A DNA stretch of 46,723 bases, taken from positions 1 through 46,723 of the IMG/VR virus record IMGVR_UViG_3300032092_000057, one strand, 5' to 3'. The position numbers were made by a program, and so were the translations under genes. The notes under the pieces are model-generated. The model was not told the origin of the DNA. It saw only the letters and a program-made list of their open reading frames with translations, and searched no databases. This DNA is from a virus. Below are positions 5,248 through 14,211 of this stretch, in pieces; position 1 is the first letter of the stretch; the number at the start of each line of letters is the position of its first letter.

Positions 5248-8200
5248 TTAGGCCTGCGCTTCTCCCCAACGTAGAATCAAGTTGGCATTGGTTGCACCGC
5301 CTGCTACTTTAAACACATTGATAGCCAACACGTCTGGACCATTGGGGAATGTACCTCGTCCACCAATGGTAGTACTGGTAAGTTCTTTTAAGGCATCTAA
5401 ACTTAACGAATTAGTTTCCCCGGGGTTAGCCACGAATGAGAATACAGTTTCACCTGGTAGAGCAAACAAACTACCGAACTGGAATGTTAATGTTCCGCCG
5501 GCGCTAACCGATGTGGTCATTGACTGTGTGAATGTAATCCTGTAGACAGTGGTAGCTCCATATGTCCTACTGGAAATTACGCTTACACTGGTACCAGCTG
5601 GGAATTTAGTATCTGTTGTAGCGACCCTGGTGTTGGCCACTGCCCCACTGGCCGTCCAGGTGGCTGATGTGAAGAACAAGAAGTTAGTACCCGTGTAAGT
5701 GTTGGCAGAACCAGCTGCTGTTACAACCACTGTTTGATCGTTGCCCGAACCTGCAGTGCTGTTGCTGTTGGCCGCGGCACTCATGACAATACGTGTATGA
5801 CTCACAGTGGCCAAAGTGATATAGCTTCTTGTTACACTAAGGATAGTTTGACCGCCTGTGATGAATGTGGCCAAACTCAACGAGTCACCTACTGCAATAC
5901 TACCAGCTCCTCCTAGAGCGTCGTATGCAGCATCAGTAATCAAGAAGTCAGTTCTACCTGTGCTAAGAGCTTGTGTGTATGTACCACTGCTCGCGGAAGT
6001 CACTGTTACTGTTACATTATTGCCTGTGCCTGCTGTACTGCTGGCAGAGCCTGCTGAACTCATAACAACACGACTGTAGAGAGTTCCATTAATTCTAACA
6101 TAGTTAGCAGTAATACTACTGATAGTTTGACTGCCTGTGAGGAATGTAGTAGCACTCAACGGGTCAGTGACTGCGCTAGTGCCAGTCGATGTAGTTAAAA
6201 AGTCTGTTCTAGCAGAACTGATCGCTGAAGAATAAGTTGTGGGCAACACAGAAGTCAATGTAACGCTGACGTTACTATCACCTACAAAAACGCCTTGGGG
6301 ACTAGAACTATTGGGGAATTGCGTTAGGTTTATACGGGTGTAAGCTACGCTGTTGTAGGTAGTATAATTTCTTGTAACTGAGCTTATGCGCTGCCCACTT
6401 ACAAGATAAGTGGCTGCAAACAGTTGATCGCCTGATGCACCTGTAATAACTGTTGTATTTGAAGTTAGTGCATCGTATGCCGCAGTAGTAACTAAGAAGT
6501 CATTTCTAGAGGTAGAAATTGCTCGTCGATAATTTCCAATGAATGCACCACTATCTAAGTTAACAGCAGTTAGTGTAGCTGTGACACTGCCCGGACTAAA
6601 CGACACGGCTGTTACAGTTTGTGTACTTGCAGCGAACGATTTAGCCACCAAGTTGGCTGTGAATGCACCCTGTATTGTGGCATTGGTAGTTGTCAAGCTG
6701 CCACCCCATGATACAGAACCACCTGATGCAATCTGTGCAAAGCTAGGTTGTCCACCAGCGGCTTGACCGCTTAGTCCAGTCCAAGTGATCTTAGTAGGAT
6801 CAGTAGGATAGTTAATAGGATTCAATACACCTTCAATAACGATACCACCAGCATTATTAGGAGTAACGCCGGCCCATGTTAGGTTAACACCATATGTACC
6901 GCTAGCACCTGTACCTGATGCAAACTCTGGGGCAGTTGAACTGAATGTTCCTGTGCTAGTAGCTTGATACCAGTTCTTAACACCTGCTGCGGTTGTACGT
7001 GTGTAATATTGTCCACTAGTAGCAGTACCGCCACTAGACCATGTGTTACCAACAAACGGATCTGCTGACGACACTGGGTCACTGGTAATGCTAATACTTG
7101 ACAGTAGTAACTGCGCTCTGTTTAACAGTTCTTTTTCACCTAGGTCACCAATCTGAGCATTGCTAACACTAGGTGCTAGACGAATCAAGAATGCAGTTTT
7201 CTTTTCTACGCTAATCGCTGTATTAGTTGCAGCATAGTTAAAGATGTAGCCACGATCACTGTCAAACTGACCGTCAATCATAAACGCTGAACCCCAGTGA
7301 CTAATAATAGGAGTGACTGTGTTTGAAACCAGCACAACTCCTGCCTTGGCTGCGTGTGTTGTAGCTGCCGCTGCTGTAAATGTACGTTGGCTACCTGCTG
7401 TGAATTGTGTTAGACCTGCAGCACGAGTACAACCTGTTAAGGCAGTATTTGTTCGTCCAGTAAATCGTATTAGTTCATTGTCAATATAAACAGTGCCGCT
7501 GTTCGGGAACCAGTAGGTATTTTCCAACGGAATAGTGGTCTGTGTAATGGTCATTGCTTCAGATAACTTACCAATAGCACCTTCGTTACTGACTTCATAT
7601 CGAACAGGTTGGTTACCGGTACGCATATATGCTTCAGAGTTCACGTTTGAGTTACGGAATCTGTGAGCAAATACATAATTACCATCGCTGCCCCTTAGCA
7701 TGAAGTCAATAAATCCTGCACCGTACCATGTATGTTGAATACCGATCATCTGCATTTTAGTGACATCAAGATTGTAACCGCTAGGACCAGTGCCGTTTAA
7801 TGCATCTAGATTCCAGTCTTCTTGAGGAACTTGTAGATCAACTGTCTTCATCATCTTAGCATCGACAACATTGAAAACACCTCGAAAATCTGGAGTTACA
7901 GTTAGGATCGTATCACTAATAATGTTACTAACCACATGAGTCATACCTCGAATAACCACTCGTTCACCTGCAGCTAATTGTTCTGTAAATCTACTATTTG
8001 TACCTGTAACAGTATTTGAGTTAGAGTTAATAGCAATACTACCAGCAATCTGGAACGTACTTGATCGTCTAACCACTGCCATTCTTACACCGTCATATTG
8101 ATAGAACATACCGTTTTGATCGTCAAATATGCCTGCGCGAATTGTTGCACCGTGCCAATTTTTAACAGACATTTGGCAAGGGCTACCAAGTGAGGCAATA

Positions 8201-11200
8201 TTTGCACCTAGTGTGCGTTGCGCAATAATTGATAGCTGTCTTTCATTTGCAACGTCAGTAACTGTATATGTTCCGTTAAACCCACTGGTTATTACACCGC
8301 TAATAATAATGATGCCACCTACTTGACATCCGTGATCAGTGTCGTCAGTGACTAGCGTAATAATAGCGCCAACTGCAGTACTAGTAGCAGTTAATGATCT
8401 TATATCATAGCTAGGCGCAAATAGAGCACCAGTATTGTACGTAACACCTTTACCTGATTGATAACGAATGTATTTCTTACTCATACGTAGAGCATTTGCT
8501 CCATGGCTCGGACTGGCTGTACCTAGCTGGACTCCACCGTCAAAAGGTCTATGAACAAAGAAGCTGTCAGGACGAGCATATACAACTCCAACTAAGGTAT
8601 TATCAATTGTTCCAGTCGTTCTTGCTGTGTATCTAATAGTATCTCTGTCAGGAACAGATTCTACAAAAAACGGGCCAGCTGCAAGTTGAGCTCCTGTGCC
8701 AACACTAGATATTGCAGTGGTAATTGTAGATCCAGGAACTAATCCGTGTGCAGTATTAAACGCAACCTGAATAGTGGCAATAGCACTATATGTTATACCA
8801 GTGTTCCCGCTGGCTATTTGGCTTGTAGTTACTTCGCTGGTTGTAAATGCACTATAAAAATCCTTAGAAGGAGAACTAATAGGAGTACCTGCTGTAGTTA
8901 CACTTTGAATGGCTCCGCCTGAGTTTACACTAGCTACTTCAATAGATGCTGCAGTAGATACAGTAGATACAGTAAATTCTCCGTTGTATGTTGTTACAGT
9001 GGCAACATTGAATGTTGCAGTTCCTGTGCCACCTGTGATAGTTAATGTTTGTCCAGCAATAAATCCTGTACCACCGTTAGCAACAGTAATACTAGTAACT
9101 GCACCGTTACCTACTGTCTGTACATTAAAAGTAGCATTGCCGTCGCCGCCTGGGATTGTTAAAGTATTACCGACAGTATATCCACTGCCACCATTAGTAA
9201 TGGTAATACCTTTAACAGCGTTAAGCTCGACAGAGTAGTTAATAACTAATCCAGTTCCAGACCCGCCGGTTGGGCTAACTGCAGACCCAGCAGTGGTATA
9301 TCCAGTACCTCCTACTAGAGTATTAAAAGCACTAACTGAGCCTATAATGTTAGCAATAATATCTACAGTAGCACTTGAACCACTACCGCCTGAGACACTT
9401 ACTCCGTTAGCAGTGGTATAGCCACTGCCGCCTACTAGAGTGTCGGTAGTAAGAATTGTACCTCGGGCAGCGCCACCGATAATGCTTACAGTATCACTAG
9501 GAGCATAACCAACTCCCGGATTTACAATAGTAATAGATGTTATTCCGCCAGAGACGGCAACAATATTAGCAGTAAGTCCTGTGCCTGATCCGCTAGTAGA
9601 AGTTAACAACCCATTGGCAGTTGTATAACCAGTTCCTACGGGGTTCGGTGCACTGTACGTCAATACTGCCCCTATTCCTAACGGGTTAGTAATAGTAATA
9701 ACTGCACCTGGCGAATATCCGGTACCTCCAGAATTTACAGCTACCGCAGTTACCACACCGCTTGATTGGGTAACATTAACAGTTAGTCCAGTACCTGCAC
9801 CGCTACTAGTAGCAACTCCTGTTGCTGTAGAATAGCCAGAGCCCCCAATTAGTGTGCCATTATCTAAAGTTGATACAGTGAATGCAGGGGTAGCTCCTGT
9901 AACAGTAATAGTTGCGTTGTTTGTTGGAGTTGTTCCTCCTAACTGATTACCATTTATAGTAATAGTATCATTTTCTACATAGCCGCCGCCTGTGCTAGTT
10001 ACAGTTGTTGAATAGGTGCTGCCGCTTCGGGCAACAGTAAACACTGCCGAACTACCACTACCACTTGTTGCATTTTGCGTTAAACTTGTATAGTTCTCTG
10101 AACTTCCTAAAATAGTACTTGTTAACGACCCACCTAGACTAATAGTATTTCCTACAATATTAGTAACAGCTACACCTACGCCGTCACCTCGATCAAATAA
10201 CATACCCGGACTAATGCCCGTAGTACTATTAACAACAATGTCAGTATCCCCAATACTAGCAGGATTAGCAAGCGTAGTAGATGCGGATACTCCGCCATTA
10301 CCTACAACACTGGTTACTTGTGTACCTGTAGAAATTCCAGTTCCGGACAACGGAGCTCCAATTGGCGGAATTGTTCCAGTAAATCCAATAAAGTCTCTAC
10401 CTAAAGGAGTAATTAATACAGTGGTAACAGTTCCGCTACTACCGCTAGAAAATACGCTAAATGCAGGAGTTCCAATTGCTGACCCTGTATAGAACCCGCC
10501 TTTTCTTAGCTGTGTAGCTGATGTAGCTAGAACTTGGCCGTTTGTGCCAACTTTAGATTTTGCATAAAAACTTAAAGTAGTCGCCGATCCTACAGCAGCT
10601 ATTAGGAACGTACCTTCTGCTCTACTGAATCCGCTAACGGCATTGTTTAATGCTTTAATTGTAATAGGGTCGCCTACTAGTAGACTATGAGCACTTACTG
10701 TAGTAACAGTAATTAAACTGGCTCCAATGTTACCAGTCCCGGAACTTCCGTCTGTAACTACATTAGATACTGGAATATCTGATCCCGGAATTTCGTAGAT
10801 ACTGGGATAGTTACGCATCTGTGCAATAGCCTGCCACTTAGTTGGTTGTAATCCGTATTCAAAGTCAGCGTCAAGCATTGACTGCGGAATACCAATTTTC
10901 ATACGTTCCATTGCATCAGTGGCAATCGGATTTAGTCTTACCTGTTGGTCTTTGCCTTCAACAAATATTTGAATGTTGTCAGTAACCATCATATCACTAG
11001 TATCAACACTAAACGTTAATTTTGTGATTTTATCAACACCGTAAATTGCACCGCCAAAGTCTGCATCATATTCTTCGCTGTATGTAACTTCGGCTCCTAG
11101 TGTAGAGTCTGCAAAGTTAAACATAATTTGATTTCTTGAGGCGTTAGTAATTAATAAGAAATCTTTTAATTTAAAAAATCCTGGAACTTTAATATATGCT

Positions 11201-12264
11201 GTATTAGAAATTTCAGTAGGGAGGAAATCTATTCCATCACTAATTACATCGAGAATAGTATTGCTTAATTCTTTAATTCGAGTGTTTGCAAATACCTCTG
11301 GTACATTAGCATTATCTGTTACTTGGTTAACTAAAATTTGTCTAGAACTAAATCCTACATTATCCCAAATATAATTTTCAATTAGATCTCGAATAAAGGT
11401 ATGTACTGATATTTCAGGTTCTCTATCACCGTCGACTTGAGCAACACCGTTTTCCCAATATTTGCTGGCATTAAAGTTAGTCTGTCGATTACCGCCATTT
11501 TTAAGATCGCTAATATATCCTTCTAAAATATAACTTACGTCTCGTCGACATTTTTCTGCGTTGTATGTATAGAATACAAACGGTGATATATTGTTATCAA
11601 TATTATATTGTATAAATGCCAGTGCTTCCTCTTGAATATATTTTTTATTTCTATTAAGTAATGATACTGCATTTGGTAATAGGCCGCCATTTTGTCTGTC
11701 TGGCGCAACTGGTGCGGGCAATGTACTAAGACCGGTGTCGATCACATCAATGATGATGTCAGCCAATGCAACAAATTCAGAATATGCGCCTGCTTCTGCG
11801 GCAGCGCCTAACAGAACCTGCGATTCACCTACAAGATTTAACACAGACGAATCAGCATCGTTGTTTAGAATAAAATCATTAATTAGTGTCTTAATTGTAG
11901 TTTGTACATCGACTTCAACATCACCCGATACTACCTGTAACACACCGCCGATATAATATCGCGAGGCGTTAGCATAGGTTAAAGAATTTCCGCCATATGT
12001 AAGATCGTAGATATAACCATCTAGTACATACCCTATGTCCCTTTTACATTTTAATTCTCTCGTAGCATCATAAACGTACCCGTACCAAATACTGCCGATA
12101 GTGCCACCGTTGGCGTCTATTTGATTTTTAATGTACTGGTTAGCTTCTTCTATTACAAAAGTTTTATTAGCAGTAATTAACGCTACTGCATTGGGAAATT
12201 CGTCATAAGCAGGCGGTATTACCCCTGGATAAAACTTATAATTGCTCAGCTGCTTCTTTGCCAT
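5248..12264 (-). CDS. giant tail fibre / structural protein (2338 aa)
   Basis: A virion fibre-type protein, probably at the tail and involved in host contact. Residues about 15-170 and 190-345 are tandem copies of one domain (shared pattern: PNAV..L..NK..I.EEA, then C-R-D-.-.Y.L.GYI.DL..GGN). Residues about 725-1090 are Gly-rich repeats of the GGxGYxxG...TI type. A middle region resembles conserved structural proteins of marine T4-like phages. Residues about 1900-2195 contain three tandem repeats of about 90-100 residues, each with TDFL and QTISSVTRNY-like segments. The C terminus has IGGRGTFPNGPD and ends in ILRWGEAQA. Start ATG follows AAGGACA. It is first to be terminated at a strong terminator. 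Symmetry and receptor are unknown. Confidence 0.85.
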   Translation of the reverse strand: MAKKQLSNYKFYPGVIPPAYDEFPNAVALITANKTFVIEEANQYIKNQIDANGGTIGSIWYGYVYDATRELKCKRDIGYVLDGYIYDLTYGGNSLTYANASRYYIGGVLQVVSGDVEVDVQTTIKTLINDFILNNDADSSVLNLVGESQVLLGAAAEAGAYSEFVALADIIIDVIDTGLSTLPAPVAPDRQNGGLLPNAVSLLNRNKKYIQEEALAFIQYNIDNNISPFVFYTYNAEKCRRDVSYILEGYISDLKNGGNRQTNFNASKYWENGVAQVDGDREPEISVHTFIRDLIENYIWDNVGFSSRQILVNQVTDNANVPEVFANTRIKELSNTILDVISDGIDFLPTEISNTAYIKVPGFFKLKDFLLITNASRNQIMFNFADSTLGAEVTYSEEYDADFGGAIYGVDKITKLTFSVDTSDMMVTDNIQIFVEGKDQQVRLNPIATDAMERMKIGIPQSMLDADFEYGLQPTKWQAIAQMRNYPSIYEIPGSDIPVSNVVTDGSSGTGNIGASLITVTTVSAHSLLVGDPITIKALNNAVSGFSRAEGTFLIAAVGSATTLSFYAKSKVGTNGQVLATSATQLRKGGFYTGSAIGTPAFSVFSSGSSGTVTTVLITPLGRDFIGFTGTIPPIGAPLSGTGISTGTQVTSVVGNGGVSASTTLANPASIGDTDIVVNSTTGISPGMLFDRGDGVGVAVTNIVGNTISLGGSLTSTILGSSENYTSLTQNATSGSGSSAVFTVARSGSTYSTTVTSTGGGYVENDTITINGNQLGGTTPTNNATITVTGATPAFTVSTLDNGTLIGGSGYSTATGVATSSGAGTGLTVNVTQSSGVVTAVAVNSGGTGYSPGAVITITNPLGIGAVLTYSAPNPVGTGYTTANGLLTSTSGSGTGLTANIVAVSGGITSITIVNPGVGYAPSDTVSIIGGAARGTILTTDTLVGGSGYTTANGVSVSGGSGSSATVDIIANIIGSVSAFNTLVGGTGYTTAGSAVSPTGGSGTGLVINYSVELNAVKGITITNGGSGYTVGNTLTIPGGDGNATFNVQTVGNGAVTSITVANGGTGFIAGQTLTITGGTGTATFNVATVTTYNGEFTVSTVSTAASIEVASVNSGGAIQSVTTAGTPISSPSKDFYSAFTTSEVTTSQIASGNTGITYSAIATIQVAFNTAHGLVPGSTITTAISSVGTGAQLAAGPFFVESVPDRDTIRYTARTTGTIDNTLVGVVYARPDSFFVHRPFDGGVQLGTASPSHGANALRMSKKYIRYQSGKGVTYNTGALFAPSYDIRSLTATSTAVGAIITLVTDDTDHGCQVGGIIIISGVITSGFNGTYTVTDVANERQLSIIAQRTLGANIASLGSPCQMSVKNWHGATIRAGIFDDQNGMFYQYDGVRMAVVRRSSTFQIAGSIAINSNSNTVTGTNSRFTEQLAAGERVVIRGMTHVVSNIISDTILTVTPDFRGVFNVVDAKMMKTVDLQVPQEDWNLDALNGTGPSGYNLDVTKMQMIGIQHTWYGAGFIDFMLRGSDGNYVFAHRFRNSNVNSEAYMRTGNQPVRYEVSNEGAIGKLSEAMTITQTTIPLENTYWFPNSGTVYIDNELIRFTGRTNTALTGCTRAAGLTQFTAGSQRTFTAAAATTHAAKAGVVLVSNTVTPIISHWGSAFMIDGQFDSDRGYIFNYAATNTAISVEKKTAFLIRLAPSVSNAQIGDLGEKELLNRAQLLLSSISITSDPVSSADPFVGNTWSSGGTATSGQYYTRTTAAGVKNWYQATSTGTFSSTAPEFASGTGASGTYGVNLTWAGVTPNNAGGIVIEGVLNPINYPTDPTKITWTGLSGQAAGGQPSFAQIASGGSVSWGGSLTTTNATIQGAFTANLVAKSFAASTQTVTAVSFSPGSVTATLTAVNLDSGAFIGNYRRAISTSRNDFLVTTAAYDALTSNTTVITGASGDQLFAATYLVSGQRISSVTRNYTTYNSVAYTRINLTQFPNSSSPQGVFVGDSNVSVTLTSVLPTTYSSAISSARTDFLTTSTGTSAVTDPLSATTFLTGSQTISSITANYVRINGTLYSRVVMSSAGSASSTAGTGNNVTVTVTSASSGTYTQALSTGRTDFLITDAAYDALGGAGSIAVGDSLSLATFITGGQTILSVTRSYITLATVSHTRIVMSAAANSNSTAGSGNDQTVVVTAAGSANTYTGTNFLFFTSATWTASGAVANTRVATTDTKFPAGTSVSVISSRTYGATTVYRITFTQSMTTSVSAGGTLTFQFGSLFALPGETVFSFVANPGETNSLSLDALKELTSTTIGGRGTFPNGPDVLAINVFKVAGGATNANLILRWGEAQA

Positions 12265-12282
12265 TTAACTCTGTCCTTGTTT

Positions 12283-12834
12283 TTAACTTAATGCTACTGC
12301 CATTGCTGCTGATCGTGCGTCGACATATTGTTTGTTGGTTGCATGGGTAGTAGCAGACGGTGCCTGTGCTACTACCACATTAGCGTTGGCTGTGATATTA
12401 TTGGTTACTGTTAAACTGTTTAGTGTGCCCACGCTGGTAAGACTAGATGACGTTACCGTTGAATTTATAGTAGAACCAGTTAACGCTTCTGCTGATGCTG
12501 TTGCCGGTATGGTAATATTTGCGCTGCCATTAAAACTTACACCATTTATCAATCTTGCGGTTCGTAGTGTTGTTGCAGTTGTAGCATTTCCAACAACTGC
12601 GCCAGTATGTGTACCTGCGGTATTACCAGTAACATTACCAGTAACATTACCAGTAACATTACCAGTAACATTACCAACTAATGTGCCTGTAATAGTTCCA
12701 GAAGCCGTAATGTTGTTGAAACTAGGAGATACAATCGGTTGTACTTCCCACGATATTCCGTTCCACAGCCATGTATCGGCACCCACAGCTAGGGTGTCAT
12801 TTACTGCTGGACTGCTTGGAAAATTTATTGCCAT
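12283..12834 (-). CDS. short tail-fibre-like protein with GNVT repeats (183 aa)
   Basis: The N terminus has the pattern MAINFPSSPAVNDT...WLWNGISWEV, typical of small adhesin or fibre adaptor proteins of aquatic phages. Residues about 54-71 are four GNVT units encoded by a 12-bp tandem repeat, followed by GTHTG and the ...ATTLRTARLINGVSFNGSANITI segment known from many tail fibres. The C terminus is helical (ATNKQYVDARSAAMAVALS). It lies between two large fibre genes and is probably co-expressed with them. ATG follows AGGATAATAAT. Confidence 0.8.
   Translation of the reverse strand: MAINFPSSPAVNDTLAVGADTWLWNGISWEVQPIVSPSFNNITASGTITGTLVGNVTGNVTGNVTGNVTGNTAGTHTGAVVGNATTATTLRTARLINGVSFNGSANITIPATASAEALTGSTINSTVTSSSLTSVGTLNSLTVTNNITANANVVVAQAPSATTHATNKQYVDARSAAMAVALS
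12622..12675. repeat. 12-bp coding tandem repeat, 4.5 copies
   Basis: The unit ATTACCAGTAAC is repeated exactly four times, then ATTACC. On the minus strand it encodes the VTGN/GNVT repeats of the short fibre protein. Exact copies suggest recent slippage. Confidence 0.9.
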
Positions 12835-12893
12835 ATTATTATCCTATATACCATATTTAGTTATATTGCCGTGTTGTATCAACTGTTTTCATA

Positions 12894-14207
12894 TTAGAAT
12901 GTTATCACAGTAGGAGTACCTGTACCTGCTGCATTAGTTAACGCAATATCAGATAATGTTAATGAACTGGTTGCTCCGCTTAGTGATCCAATATTGTCAG
13001 CTAATGTACTTGTTGCAGGTGTAAGTGTACTTGCGGCATAGGTATAGGTGAATCCACCCAGTGAATATGTTCCAGTTAACGTACCGTCGCTAGGAAACTT
13101 GGTTAATAATGCAACAGCAACACCACTAACATATGTAACTCCAATATTGTACATACTGCCGGAGGAATCTAGTGCTATACCGTAAGATTGATCGCTGGCA
13201 GTAGTGGACAACTTTCTTTGCCATTGTAGCGTACCAGCTGAATCATATTTAGCAGTAAAAATATCATAATTTGCACCGCCGCTGCCACTGATATCTCCGT
13301 AGGCAGTAACATAAACATTATTAGATGAATCTACTGCTGCCCCAACGGCAAATATTGTTGCACTTCCAGTCAAACTTCTTTGCCATTCAATGGCACCACT
13401 AGAATTATACTTAGCTACAAGAATTCCTATACCATTTATCAATCCAGTAACATAGATATTGTTGGCGGAATCAACCACTACACCGTTACCAGCGTCACTT
13501 CCTCCAGTATTATTTCCTAATGTTCTTTGCCATTGTAGTGTACCGGTAGTATTATATTTGGCAAGCACAAGATCGTATGTGCTATTGTTGTCAGAAAATC
13601 CAGTAACATACACATTGCTGGCAGAATCTAGTGCTATACCAATTCCAAAATCAGTGCCGGTGCCGCCGGTGCCGCCCAAACTGCGTTGCCATGACATATT
13701 ACCAAAACTGTCTAATTTAAATGTTAAAATATCATAGGTGGCACCGCCTGCATTTGAATAGGCACTAACGTATACGTTACTGGCAGAATCTACTGCTATG
13801 CTAGTACCATATTCATTTTTAGTACCGACACCTGCTAATTGTTTTTGCCATTGAATTGTACCACTAGTATTGTACTTAGCTATAATAACATTATTAGCTT
13901 GTCCAGCAACATCAGCATAACCAGTAATATATACATTTTCAGATGGGTCTATTGCTATTGCCCAACCCTCTTCTGCATTTGATACTGCACCCAACGATCT
14001 TTGCCATTGTAGTGTACCAGAACTGTTGTACTTGGCTATCAGCATGAAAGTAGATATATTGCCCACTATATAACTATTACCTGATGATGCAACTGCTACA
14101 CCTCTACCATTTGCTCCTGATGATAAATTTGCTATAAAATACGCGGAGGGTGATCTAATACCTATGTTATTAAATGGACGCGAACTAAGTGCAGATAATC
14201 GTGGCAT
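12894..14207 (-). CDS. SBBP-type seven-repeat beta-propeller protein (437 aa)
   Basis: Seven repeats of about 45-55 residues can be counted, each with a pattern like G.A.DS..NVYVTG...YDI..AKY...GTLQWQRSLG, running from about residue 30 to 370. This matches the SBBP beta-propeller repeat and the number expected for one seven-bladed propeller. The C-terminal 60 residues are Thr/Ser/Ala-rich. The gene starts 4 nt after the stop of the upstream fibre gene and lies in the fibre operon, so it is probably a virion surface protein that binds a ligand such as a glycan. No catalytic motif was seen. A clear ribosome-binding site is not visible; coupling is likely. Confidence 0.85.
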   Translation of the reverse strand: MPRLSALSSRPFNNIGIRSPSAYFIANLSSGANGRGVAVASSGNSYIVGNISTFMLIAKYNSSGTLQWQRSLGAVSNAEEGWAIAIDPSENVYITGYADVAGQANNVIIAKYNTSGTIQWQKQLAGVGTKNEYGTSIAVDSASNVYVSAYSNAGGATYDILTFKLDSFGNMSWQRSLGGTGGTGTDFGIGIALDSASNVYVTGFSDNNSTYDLVLAKYNTTGTLQWQRTLGNNTGGSDAGNGVVVDSANNIYVTGLINGIGILVAKYNSSGAIEWQRSLTGSATIFAVGAAVDSSNNVYVTAYGDISGSGGANYDIFTAKYDSAGTLQWQRKLSTTASDQSYGIALDSSGSMYNIGVTYVSGVAVALLTKFPSDGTLTGTYSLGGFTYTYAASTLTPATSTLADNIGSLSGATSSLTLSDIALTNAAGTGTPTVITF

Positions 14208-14211
14208 GTGA

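Noticed and set aside
12622-12675. CRISPR-like repeat array
   Set aside because: The repeats are 12 bp, contiguous without spacers and in frame within a fibre gene.
12332-12913. 193-residue plus-strand ORF opposite the short fibre gene
   Set aside because: It is antisense to a fibre gene rich in simple repeats and has no ribosome-binding site or recognisable domain.
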